Shown here one piece after another: positions 31,317 to 39,487 of a stretch of 51,334 nucleotides of DNA. The stretch comes from Spirochaetia bacterium (GTDB lineage Bacteria > Spirochaetota > Spirochaetia > Sphaerochaetales > Sphaerochaetaceae). Each line of letters starts with the position of its first letter. The stretch's first letter is position 1. Below the pieces are notes generated by a model. That model searched no databases. It was given only the letters and a program-made list of their open reading frames with translations, and had not been told where the DNA came from. The DNA lies in assembly GCA_009930195.1 (NCBI GenBank), contig RZYT01000002.1, positions 1 through 51,334 of the forward strand. The letters run 5' to 3'. Made by a program: the position numbers and the translations under genes.

Positions 31317-33814
31317 CACTCGCTATGACCGCATGAGAAACATTTTTTGCATCCTTCGATGTTCACGAAGGTGACATTTCCGCAGATCGGGCAGATATCA
31401 GGCTTCACGCTTGCCGTCACCGAGGGAAGTCCGAGATCAAGCTGACCTGCATCCTCCACCTCATCCTCCTCATCAGGAAGGCGGGAAGCCTCCCGCTGGG
31501 AGTCGGAGGATCCGATATGCTCCTGCAGTACCTGGGCCACGGCATCGGGAAGACTCATGACGCGATTTTTCCCGAAGCCCATGGACCGACCGCTGCCGAT
31601 GCCCGAGAGCTGACCGATGATGGCTTGTGCACGAAGCTCGGGAGTCAGGGGGCTGGGCATGCGCAGCATCAGGCTGATGAGCCTGCCAAGACCCTCTGCA
31701 TCTGCAGCCACATCCGAACCGACCTTGGCCACATTGATGAATACCTCAAAGATGTCACTGGGATCCGGCCCGTCGCAGTTGACGGTGATGTACGCAGTTC
31801 CGATCGGGGTTGCCTTGCGGTAGGTCGTACCCCTGAGCACCGTGGAACGAACACGCGGCTTGGGCTCCGAAGAACGGGATACCACCGGCTTCTCCACCTT
31901 CGGCTCCTCTTTCTTTACGGTGAGCACCTGGGTATCGCGCGATCCATCACGGTAGGTCGTACCACCCTTGCACCCCAGATCATAGAGCAACTCGTAGAGC
32001 TTGCCGGTCTGCTCCATGGTGTACTCCTTGGGAGTATTCCCGGTCTTGGAGATGGAGGAGTCGACCCACTTCTGGATGGCTGCCTGCACCTTCACATGCC
32101 CTTCGGGGGCAAGGTCCATGGCGGAAACGAAGTAGTCGGGCTTCTTCTGTCCGGGATGGGCCTTCACCCACTCCTCATACACTTTCACCCGTTCGATGTT
32201 CGTGCCCATCCTTCCGGTTCGTTCCCACTCCCAGAAGTAGTAGGGCTCGATGCCGGTGGAGGTATTCACCATCGTGCCGGTGGTACCGGTGGGAGCCTGG
32301 GTGAGCAGGGTGACGTTGCGCAGGCCTTGGCTCCTTACCTTCTCACGAAGGGATTCGGGCATTTGCTGCATGAACCCGCTCATGAGCAGCTTCTCGGCAT
32401 CAAAGAGGGGGAAGCTCCCCTTCTCCTTGGCAAGGTCGCTGCTTTCGCTGTACGCCTCGATGCAGATGAACTTGTACAGCTCCTCGATGAAGGTCAGGGA
32501 GGCATCGCTGCCATACCCGAGCTCCATCTTGATCAGCATGTCGGCAAGACCCATGGTACCGAGTCCGATGCGCCGTTCGCTGAGCTGCTGCTGCTTGTTC
32601 TCCTCGAAGAAATACGGAGTGTCATCGATGACATCATCAAGGAAACGGACTGCTGCCCGTACTGCCCTTCCAAGATCCTCATAGAGGACCTTCTTGTTCT
32701 TCACAAACTGGCTCAGATTGATTGAACCGAGATTGCACACGCCCCAGGGGGGAAGCCCTTGCTCCCCACAGGGATTGGTGCTCTGGATCGTGGAGTAGTA
32801 CCAGGAGTTGGACATCTTGTTGTACCGGTCGATGAAGAAGACGCCCGGCTCAGCACTCGCCCATGCACTTTCGACGATGGCATCCCAGATTTTCCTGGCT
32901 TTCACCTTCTGGTAGACGAAGACCTTGTGCCCGTTGTTCTTCCACTTGGTGATATCCCCATCCCACTCCTTGTTGTAGGCAGGGTCTGAGGTATCGGGGA
33001 AGAAGGTCTCCCAGTCACTGTCACTGCGTACGGCATCCATGAAGTCATCGGTGATGCCGACACTGATGTTTGCATTGGTGATCTTGCCCATCTCGCGCTT
33101 GGAATTGATGAAATCCAGGATGTCCGGATGCCAGACATTGAGAATCAGCATCAACGCACCGCGTCGTGAGCCACCCTGCTCAATCAGGCCGGTGACGAAG
33201 CTGAAGAGCCCGCCCCAGCTTACCGAACCACTGGATCTTCCGTTTACGCCCTTGACGTAGCTGTGCCTGGGCCTGAGGGAGGAGATGTTCATCCCCACCC
33301 CGCCGCCGCGGCTCATAATCTCGGTCATCTGCCCCAGAGAGGCAATGATGCCACCACGACTGTCCTTCGGTGAGGGGATCACGTAACAGTTGAAATAGGT
33401 CAGATTCTGATCTGTTCCTGCGCCAGTAAGAATCCTGCCTCCAGGGACAAACTTCCAATCCTCCAGGAGCCAATTGAACTCTTTTTCCCATGATTTCTGA
33501 ATCTCCGGCTTCTCTTGCGAAGCGATGCCTTTCGCTACACGAGCCAACATCTGGGCGGGGTCGGTTTCAAGAGGCTTGTCGACATCTTCCCTCTTGACGT
33601 GCAAGATCATCCCGTCGTCCAGTTTCACCGTGATGGAGTCATTTGCGAACAGCTCGGTGACAACACCAATCTCACGCTGACCTGTCTTTGGATTGCTGAC
33701 GGCGACCACGACATCCCCAACCGAAAGGGTTTCCTTCTTCACATCCTTCAGTGCATATCGGTCGAGAAAAATCTTGCGTCCCAACGTACTCAGTTCATTC
33801 TTCACAGAGCTCAT
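31313..33814 (-). CDS. nrdJ: adenosylcobalamin-dependent ribonucleoside-diphosphate reductase (class II)
   Basis: An 833-residue vitamin B12-dependent ribonucleotide reductase that makes deoxyribonucleotides with or without oxygen. Substrate and radical-site features: NCYVIPSPKDSRGGI, the SRGGGVGMNISSLRP loop, NPCGEQGLPPWGVCNLGSINL with the active Cys, and LTQAPTGTTGTMVNTSTGIEP. The C-terminus ends with Cys-rich CPICGNVTF and CKKCFSCGHSEC, a zinc or thiol-relay tail of the NrdJ family. The ribosome site is GAGGGA 6 bases before the ATG. The long upstream region carries NrdR boxes and hairpins. Length and motifs are complete. Confidence 0.96.
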   Translation of the reverse strand: MSSVKNELSTLGRKIFLDRYALKDVKKETLSVGDVVVAVSNPKTGQREIGVVTELFANDSITVKLDDGMILHVKREDVDKPLETDPAQMLARVAKGIASQEKPEIQKSWEKEFNWLLEDWKFVPGGRILTGAGTDQNLTYFNCYVIPSPKDSRGGIIASLGQMTEIMSRGGGVGMNISSLRPRHSYVKGVNGRSSGSVSWGGLFSFVTGLIEQGGSRRGALMLILNVWHPDILDFINSKREMGKITNANISVGITDDFMDAVRSDSDWETFFPDTSDPAYNKEWDGDITKWKNNGHKVFVYQKVKARKIWDAIVESAWASAEPGVFFIDRYNKMSNSWYYSTIQSTNPCGEQGLPPWGVCNLGSINLSQFVKNKKVLYEDLGRAVRAAVRFLDDVIDDTPYFFEENKQQQLSERRIGLGTMGLADMLIKMELGYGSDASLTFIEELYKFICIEAYSESSDLAKEKGSFPLFDAEKLLMSGFMQQMPESLREKVRSQGLRNVTLLTQAPTGTTGTMVNTSTGIEPYYFWEWERTGRMGTNIERVKVYEEWVKAHPGQKKPDYFVSAMDLAPEGHVKVQAAIQKWVDSSISKTGNTPKEYTMEQTGKLYELLYDLGCKGGTTYRDGSRDTQVLTVKKEEPKVEKPVVSRSSEPKPRVRSTVLRGTTYRKATPIGTAYITVNCDGPDPSDIFEVFINVAKVGSDVAADAEGLGRLISLMLRMPSPLTPELRAQAIIGQLSGIGSGRSMGFGKNRVMSLPDAVAQVLQEHIGSSDSQREASRLPDEEDEVEDAGQLDLGLPSVTASVKPDICPICGNVTFVNIEGCKKCFSCGHSEC

Positions 33815-33863
33815 GTAATCCCTCTATATATATGATTTTTACTTTCTCAAAAGACTTGGTTGT

Positions 33864-33911
33864 CAGCCCCAACGGCTGTGCAAGCAAGAGGGTCGACGGC
33901 TGTCGACCCTC
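33864..33911 (-). promoter_or_regulatory. two hairpins in the nrdJ leader
   Basis: A perfect 10-bp stem GAGGGTCGAC/GTCGACCCTC (33888-33897 with 33902-33911) is followed toward the gene by CAGCC/GGCTG (33864-33868 with 33874-33878). There is only a poor T-tract, so these are probably leader structures. No B12 box was found, so a cobalamin riboswitch is not supported. Confidence 0.5.
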
Positions 33912-33952
33912 ATCAACCATAGCATGGCGAACCGAACTTGGCAAGCAGGAAT

Positions 33953-34000
33953 ACCGTATTTATAGCGCAGTCAAAAGTTGAATAACGCTATATATAGTGT
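33953..34000 (-). promoter_or_regulatory. pair of NrdR boxes upstream of nrdJ
   Basis: ACGCTATATATAGTGT (33985-34000) matches the NrdR box consensus acaCwAtATaTwGtgt at 15 of 16 positions. A weaker copy ACCGTATTTATAGCGC lies at 33953-33968. The two starts are 32 bp apart, three helical turns, the canonical NrdR arrangement. NrdR with bound dATP would repress nrdJ. Confidence 0.8.
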
Positions 34001-34030
34001 TATATAGGTTTCATAGCACTCATGTATCAA
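34001..34030 (-). promoter_or_regulatory. nrdJ promoter
   Basis: Minus strand: TTGATA (34030-34025), 18-bp spacer, TATATA (34006-34001). The strong NrdR box begins immediately after the -10, covering the start site near 33994. On the plus strand the same TATATA has TTGAAT 17 bp upstream (33978-33983), so a divergent transcript is possible. From about 34031 to 34228 I see no gene. Confidence 0.55.
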
Positions 34031-34228
34031 CTCTAAGAAAATGCGTATGGGAAAGGTCTGAAAGAGTCAAAGCCCCCAGGAAAAAAAACTTTCAATTCCT
34101 TGCTGGCTATAAGCAGGCGATGCACGAGAACACCAATTCGGGAACGCTTTTTTCCGATGACAAAATCCTCCAACTCCCCATTTTCTGCGGCTGTACAAGC
34201 AGGCCTTTCTGTCAGCAGCCTAGTGGCC

Positions 34229-34249
34229 AAAAATTGGGAGCCCTCCCAA
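34229..34249 (-). terminator. gdhA terminator
   Basis: Minus strand: TTGGGA (34249-34244) and TCCCAA (34239-34234) form a 6-bp stem with a 4-base loop followed by five T (34233-34229). It lies about 45 bases after the gdhA stop. Confidence 0.75.
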
Positions 34250-34293
34250 CGAGAGGACTCCCAGATACATAAAACCCTTTTGGGTAACACTCA

Positions 34294-35631
34294 TCAGTAC
34301 CCGAGCTGGACCATGGTATCGGCAACCTTCCTGAAGCCGGCGATGTTCGCCCCCTTCACGTAGTTGATGTACCCATCATCTTCCTTGCCCTCACGTACAC
34401 ACGCCTCATGGATCTTGGTCATGATGGAGAAGAGCTTCTCGTCAACTTCCTCAGCCGACCAGGAAAGGTGCATGGCATTCTGGCTCATCTCCAAGCCGCT
34501 GACCGCCACACCGCCTGCATTTGCAGCTTTGCCCGGAGCGAAGGGAATGCGCTGTCCAATCAGATAGGTCACCGCATCAGCCTGGCAACCCATGTTGGAG
34601 GTCTCTACCACATACTTCACCCCGTTGGCCACCAGCAGCTTTGCATCCTCAAGATTCAGCTCGTTCTGGATTGCACAGGGGAAGGCAAGGTCCACGGGAA
34701 CCTCCCAAGGCTTCTTTTTCGGGACAAAGGTTGCCCCGAACTTCTTTGCATACGGCTCCACCACATCGTTGTTGCTGGTGCGCAGGATGTTCATGTAGGC
34801 CCACTTCTCAGGAGTCCCGACACCCTCCTCGTCATAGATGTAGCCATCGGGTCCGCTGATGGTCACCACCTTCGCCCCGAGTTGGGTTGCCTTCACTGCA
34901 GCGCCCCAGGCTACATTGCCGAAACCGCTGATGGAGACGCGCTTGCCCTCAAAACTGTCGTTGTGGGCCTCAAGCATCGCCTTGGCGAAGTACATTGTTC
35001 CATACCCGGTAGCCTCAGGCCGGACGAGCGAGCCGCCGTAGCCCAGGCCTTTTCCGGTGAGCACACCGGTATTCTCTTCACGGATGCGCTTGTACTGTCC
35101 ATACAGGAAACCGATTTCCCTTGCGCCCACCCCGATGTCCCCTGCGGGAACGTCGGTGTCAGGACCGATGTACTTCTGGAGCTCGGTCATGAACGAGCGG
35201 CAGAAGCGAAGAATCTCGGCATCACTCTTGCCGCGGGGATTGAAGTCGCTGCCGCCCTTGCCGCCACCCATGGGGAGTGTGGTCAGGCTGTTCTTCAGTG
35301 TCTGCTCAAAGCCGAGGAACTTGAGTGAGCCGAGGGTGACGCTTGAGTGGAACCGAAGCCCACCCTTGTAGGGACCGATGGCATTGTTGAACTGCACCCG
35401 ATACCCGCGGTTGACCTGCAGGTTGCCCTCATCATCCTCCCACTCCACGCGAAAGGAGTACACGCGATCGGGTTCGGTCATCCGTTCCAGAATCCGGTTC
35501 TTCTCATAGACGGGATTATCATTCACCACATCGATGACACTCTCCAGGACCTCGCGCACAGCCTGAATGAACTCCGGCTGGGCGGGATTCTTCCGCTCCA
35601 GATCTTCCATTAACGTTTCAAGGGTATACAT
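34294..35631 (-). CDS. gdhA: NADP-type glutamate dehydrogenase
   Basis: A 445-residue hexameric-type glutamate dehydrogenase that interconverts 2-oxoglutarate plus ammonia and glutamate. Catalytic region: YKGGLRFHSSVTLGSLKFLGFEQ and TTLPMGGGKGGSDFNPRGKS with the active Lys residues. The nucleotide fold is seen in VSISGFGNVAWGAAVKATQLGAKVVT, lacking an acidic residue right after the second strand, which fits NADP. ATG 35631 gives the normal family length; AAGGAG lies 12 bases upstream, a rather wide gap. It has its own promoter and a stem-loop at the 5' end of the predicted RNA. It supplies glutamate for biosynthesis. Confidence 0.95.
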   Translation of the reverse strand: MYTLETLMEDLERKNPAQPEFIQAVREVLESVIDVVNDNPVYEKNRILERMTEPDRVYSFRVEWEDDEGNLQVNRGYRVQFNNAIGPYKGGLRFHSSVTLGSLKFLGFEQTLKNSLTTLPMGGGKGGSDFNPRGKSDAEILRFCRSFMTELQKYIGPDTDVPAGDIGVGAREIGFLYGQYKRIREENTGVLTGKGLGYGGSLVRPEATGYGTMYFAKAMLEAHNDSFEGKRVSISGFGNVAWGAAVKATQLGAKVVTISGPDGYIYDEEGVGTPEKWAYMNILRTSNNDVVEPYAKKFGATFVPKKKPWEVPVDLAFPCAIQNELNLEDAKLLVANGVKYVVETSNMGCQADAVTYLIGQRIPFAPGKAANAGGVAVSGLEMSQNAMHLSWSAEEVDEKLFSIMTKIHEACVREGKEDDGYINYVKGANIAGFRKVADTMVQLGY

Positions 35632-35659
35632 ACCTAGATTTATCTCCTTCAGATCAAGT

Positions 35660-35678
35660 ACAGGCAGACGTTGCCTGT
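35660..35678 (-). repeat. stem-loop at the 5' end of the predicted gdhA mRNA
   Basis: ACAGGCA (35660-35666) pairs perfectly with TGCCTGT (35672-35678), loop of five. The predicted start site is near 35678, so the RNA would begin in this stem, as in 5' stabilising hairpins. Confidence 0.55.
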
Positions 35679-35684
35679 TCAAAA

Positions 35685-35713
35685 AGCCTAAACCTGAGCA
35701 TAGGTTCTGTCAA
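35685..35713 (-). promoter_or_regulatory. gdhA promoter
   Basis: Minus strand: perfect TTGACA (35713-35708), 17-bp spacer, TAGGCT (35690-35685). AT-rich DNA (35714-35800) lies upstream and is shared with the divergent gene. Confidence 0.65.
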
Positions 35714-35840
35714 TGTTTAAATTGAGTTAATCATGAGTATTTATTTTTATATTACTTGATTGTTCAATAAATCGTATATTTTTTGAATTTTTTGTCAAAT
35801 TTATGCAATTCTTGAAATTCTATCCAAAAGTTATCGCTCA

Positions 35841-35859
35841 TGCTACACTACACGGTATG
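35841..35859 (+). promoter_or_regulatory. extended -10 giving a leaderless mRNA for the PEP-synthase-like gene
   Basis: TGCTACACT (35841-35849) is an extended -10 ending seven bases before ATG 35857; the weak -35 at 17 bp is TATCCA. No ribosome site is present. Confidence 0.45.
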
Positions 35860-38796
35860 TACACACTAGACCCTACTTGGTTGCCCTTCAGCAACCTGAT
35901 GCTGAGACATATCTACAACGTCCTGCTGATCTGCAACGAATACGACCGCTTTCTCCTGGAAGAGGACGGACGGGTTGAGGAAGAGCTGTACATCGAGTAC
36001 ACCCAGCTGGGACTGAACAACCCCCCGAAAATCACCCACACAAACAGCGGCGAAGAAGCACTCAAACTCATCGCAACCCGAAAGTTTGAACTGGTCATCA
36101 CCATGCTCGACCTTGGTCCGGAATCGGTGGAGCAACTTGCCGACTCCATCAAGAGCCTCGACCCGGAAATGCCGGTCATCGCCCTCTCCCCCTCCTCAAG
36201 CCACCGCCGAAACAAGCTGATCAAAGGGTCCGATTGCCAGGCGATAGACTACTTCTTCTACTGGCAGGGCGACCCCACCATCTTTCTGGCCATGATCAAA
36301 TTGGTTGAGGACAGGATGAACCTCGACCATGACACAAAGGAAGCTGATGTCCAGGTCATCATCCTTGTTGAGGATTCCATCCGCTTCTACTCCTCCTACC
36401 TGCCGATGATGTACACCTGTCTCATCCAGCAGAACCGCTCTGCCATCCTGGAAGCACTGAACAACTGGGGCAAAACCCTGCGCATGCGCGGCCGGCCCAA
36501 AATTGTCCTTGCAAGAACCTATGAGGAAGCTTGGCAGCTGTACAGCACCTACCGGCACAACATTCTGGGCATCATCACCGACATGTCCTACCTCAAGGGC
36601 GGCGAACAGGATAGGTTGGCAGGGCTTACCCTCACCAAGGAAGTGCTCACCCTCGACCCGGAAGTTCCCATCCTGATACAGAGCAGTGACAACAATGCCC
36701 GCGATGAGGTGGAGGACAACGGGGCGTATTTCATCTGGAAACACAGCTCATCGCTGCTCTTTGACCTCAACAAGTTCATGACCAGCCATTATGGATTCGG
36801 CCCCTTCATTTTCCGAAACCCCAATACATTGGAGGAGATTGCCAGAGCCGAAACCATGCGAGACCTGCAGCGGCTTCTGCCCTTCATCCCATCCGAGAGC
36901 TTTGACTTCCACTGCAGGCGCAATGAGTTCTCCCGTTGGCTTCGGGCACAAAGTCTCTACACACTCGCTGCTCGGATCAAGGGACTTCAGATCCCCCCCA
37001 ACGGGGACGCCTCGCTTGTCCAGCAGCAGCTGATCGAGATCATCCGCACCTACCGGAGCGAACGCACCAAAGGCGTCATCGCGCAGTTCAGCCGGAACAA
37101 CTATGACGAGACGCTCTTCTTCAGCCGCATCGGGGGAGGATCGCTGGGAGGCAAGGGAAGAGGCTTGGCCTTCATCGACATGGTGCTCCGGGCTGCCAAG
37201 CTCCCTGCGAAGTACCCCCAGGTCTATCTCTCCATCCCCCGCACCGTGGTGCTGACCACCGAGATGTTCACCCAGTTCATCGAGGAGAACAACCTCACCG
37301 ACATCACCACCGCCGATCTTCCGGATGAGACCTTGCTCAAGATTTTCCTCTCCAAACCGCTGAAAGAGGAGCTGGTGCTCAACCTTGCCGAAATCATCCA
37401 GGTCATCCACCAACCCATCTGTGTCCGGTCATCAAGCCTGCTGGAAGACTCCCACTACCAGCCGTTTGCAGGGGTGTATGAGACCTGTATGCTGCCCAAC
37501 AAGGGCAGTGACGAAGTGCGCCTTGCAGAGCTGTGCGACGCAGTCAGGGCAGTGTGGGCTTCCACCTACTTCCGCAGCGCGAAGGAGTACCTCAAGGCAA
37601 CCGAGCATATGCTTGAGGACGAGAAAATGGCCGTCATCATCCAGCAGGTCATCGGCAGTGAGCACGGCTCCTACTGGTATCCGAACATCAGCGGGGTCGC
37701 CCGTTCGCTCAACTACTACCCCTTGGGAGGCGAAACGCCGGAGGATGGGGTGGGCATGCTCAGCTTCGGATTCGGAAAGTCTGTCGTCGACAACGGTTCC
37801 GCACTACGCTTCAGTCCTTCCCATCCCAAGCGCCCCGCACAGTTTTTGGGAGGCAACCAGACCAGCAGCCAGAGAACATTCTATGGCCTGAACCTTGACA
37901 GCGGCTACCATCCATTGGCCGAAGGCGGTTTGGAAAATCTTGAGCTTTTGGACCTCAGTGAGGCTGAACAGCACCCTGAATCACTCAAGTTCATCGCCAG
38001 CACCTACGACATGACCAGTGGCACCCTGAGCGAATCGATCCGTGCCGAGGGACAGAAGGTCATCACCTTCAACGGCGTGCTCAAGTATGACGCCTTCCCG
38101 CTCGCCCAGATCGTCAAGGACATCCTCATCCTCGGCACCCAAGCCATGGGCAAGCCGGTGGAGATTGAGTTTGCCGTCAATCTCAACCGCAAGGCCCCGA
38201 AAATCCAGGAGTTCAGTCTCCTGCAGATCAGGCCCATAGCCGCAGGCAATGAGGAGACGGATGTGGCAATCTCCGATGAGGAACGTGCACAGGCCGCCGT
38301 ACACTCCACGGTGGTCATGGGCAACGGAAAGCTCGAAGACATCCACGACCTGATCTACCTCAAGCTGGATCGGTTCGACCCGGCAGCAATGAAGGATATG
38401 GCAAAGGAACTTGACAAGCTCAATGCACAGATGGTCTTGGCCGAGCGTGACTATGCCCTTCTGGTTGCAGGAAGGCTGGGCTCATGCGATCCTTGGCTGG
38501 GCATTCCGGTGACCTGGTCACAGATTTCCCGTTCCAAGGTCATCATCGAGACAGGCCTGAAGGGCTTCCAGGTGGAACCCAGCCAGGGAACCCACTTCTT
38601 CCAGAACATGACCAGCCTCGGCTGCATGTACCTTACGATCAATCCGATGTACCGATCAGGACGCCTTGATAGGGAAAAGCTTGCAGCCTTGGATGTCTAT
38701 GACGAAACCGAGCACTTCATCCTTGCCCACAGCGAAAAGCCGCTCACCATCAAGGTGAACGGCTTCAAAGGGGAAGGGGTGGTGCTGGTCGATTAG
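35857..38796 (+). CDS. receiver-domain protein fused to a PEP-synthase/PPDK-like ATP-binding domain
   Basis: A 979-residue protein. Residues about 18-150 look like a pseudo-receiver (NVLLICNEYDR, VIALSPSS) with no clear phospho-Asp. About 178-305 form a canonical receiver: acidic pocket in ILVEDS, Asp near 241 in GIITDMS, Ser in LIQSSD and Lys in FIWKHS. About 420-860 form the PPDK_N/PEP-synthase nucleotide domain (GGGSLGGKGRGLAFID, CVRSSSLLEDSHYQPFAGVYET, ITFNGVLKYDAF). The swivelling His domain and PEP barrel of real PEP synthases are missing. It may be a signal-controlled phosphotransferase; the function is unknown. ATG 35857 is chosen over 35803 by promoter position. It converges on the pseudouridine synthase gene with interlocking stops. 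Confidence 0.8.
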   Translation: MYTLDPTWLPFSNLMLRHIYNVLLICNEYDRFLLEEDGRVEEELYIEYTQLGLNNPPKITHTNSGEEALKLIATRKFELVITMLDLGPESVEQLADSIKSLDPEMPVIALSPSSSHRRNKLIKGSDCQAIDYFFYWQGDPTIFLAMIKLVEDRMNLDHDTKEADVQVIILVEDSIRFYSSYLPMMYTCLIQQNRSAILEALNNWGKTLRMRGRPKIVLARTYEEAWQLYSTYRHNILGIITDMSYLKGGEQDRLAGLTLTKEVLTLDPEVPILIQSSDNNARDEVEDNGAYFIWKHSSSLLFDLNKFMTSHYGFGPFIFRNPNTLEEIARAETMRDLQRLLPFIPSESFDFHCRRNEFSRWLRAQSLYTLAARIKGLQIPPNGDASLVQQQLIEIIRTYRSERTKGVIAQFSRNNYDETLFFSRIGGGSLGGKGRGLAFIDMVLRAAKLPAKYPQVYLSIPRTVVLTTEMFTQFIEENNLTDITTADLPDETLLKIFLSKPLKEELVLNLAEIIQVIHQPICVRSSSLLEDSHYQPFAGVYETCMLPNKGSDEVRLAELCDAVRAVWASTYFRSAKEYLKATEHMLEDEKMAVIIQQVIGSEHGSYWYPNISGVARSLNYYPLGGETPEDGVGMLSFGFGKSVVDNGSALRFSPSHPKRPAQFLGGNQTSSQRTFYGLNLDSGYHPLAEGGLENLELLDLSEAEQHPESLKFIASTYDMTSGTLSESIRAEGQKVITFNGVLKYDAFPLAQIVKDILILGTQAMGKPVEIEFAVNLNRKAPKIQEFSLLQIRPIAAGNEETDVAISDEERAQAAVHSTVVMGNGKLEDIHDLIYLKLDRFDPAAMKDMAKELDKLNAQMVLAERDYALLVAGRLGSCDPWLGIPVTWSQISRSKVIIETGLKGFQVEPSQGTHFFQNMTSLGCMYLTINPMYRSGRLDREKLAALDVYDETEHFILAHSEKPLTIKVNGFKGEGVVLVD

Positions 38797-39485
38797 GAAT
38801 TTGTCTGGGCAACAAACGCATCCCAAAGGGCATCATGAGGAGGATCGGCAACCAGGCTGATCTCCTCTTTCTTCACCGGGTGGGTGAAGGAGATCGAGCG
38901 TGCATGCAGGCAGATTCCCCCATCAGGATTGGATCTGGGGAATCCATACTTGAGGTCTCCCTTGATATGCAGGCCGATTGCCGCAAACTGGGCCCGGATC
39001 TGGTGGTGCCTTCCGGTATGCAGGTCGATCTCCAGAAGATAGTAGTTCGTGGAGGCCGCAATCACGCGATAGTCCAGTTTGGCCAGCTTGCCGCCCTTGC
39101 GCTCTATGGGAAGCGCCACACTCTTGTTGGTCCTCGTGTCGCGGATGATATAGTGCACCAAGGTTCCCTCATTTGCATTGGGCATGGTATCGACAATGGC
39201 CCAGTACTGCTTTTTCACCGAGCTTCCCTTGAACATCTCATTGAGACGGATCAGAGCCTTCTCTGTTTTTGCGTAGACCACAATGCCACTGGTGGGACGG
39301 TCCAGGCGATGAGGAATGCCCAAATACACATTTCCCTTCTTCTGATAGGTGATGCGCAGATACTCCTTGACCTCGTCGGCCAGCGTCACATCCCCGGTCT
39401 GGTCCCCTTGGACCAGTTCCCCGCACAGCTTGTTCACTACGATGAGATGGTTGTCCTCATAGAGAATCCGTTCTTGTATGCCCAT
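38793..39485 (-). CDS. RluA-family pseudouridine synthase
   Basis: A 230-residue RNA pseudouridine synthase. The catalytic motif is PHRLDRPTSGIVVYAKT with the active Asp near residue 60, and the later motif LHTGRHHQIRAQFAAIG is present. It isomerises uridine in rRNA or tRNA; the exact target is unclear because no S4 domain is seen. ATG 39485 is favoured by AAGGAG five bases upstream; GTG 39491 and ATG 39488 are possible. The start overlaps the end of parC, so it is translationally coupled to the topoisomerase operon. Its stop shares TTAG with the stop of the convergent gene. Confidence 0.92.
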   Translation of the reverse strand: MGIQERILYEDNHLIVVNKLCGELVQGDQTGDVTLADEVKEYLRITYQKKGNVYLGIPHRLDRPTSGIVVYAKTEKALIRLNEMFKGSSVKKQYWAIVDTMPNANEGTLVHYIIRDTRTNKSVALPIERKGGKLAKLDYRVIAASTNYYLLEIDLHTGRHHQIRAQFAAIGLHIKGDLKYGFPRSNPDGGICLHARSISFTHPVKKEEISLVADPPHDALWDAFVAQTNS

Positions 39486-39487
39486 CA

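Noticed and set aside
33815-34030. Cobalamin riboswitch ahead of the B12-dependent reductase
   Set aside because: No B12 box (GCCACTG-like) or the expected core is present; the stems seen are simple and the NrdR boxes explain regulation better.
34033-34290. 85-codon minus-strand ORF after gdhA
   Set aside because: It contains the gdhA terminator and has no start site or family likeness.
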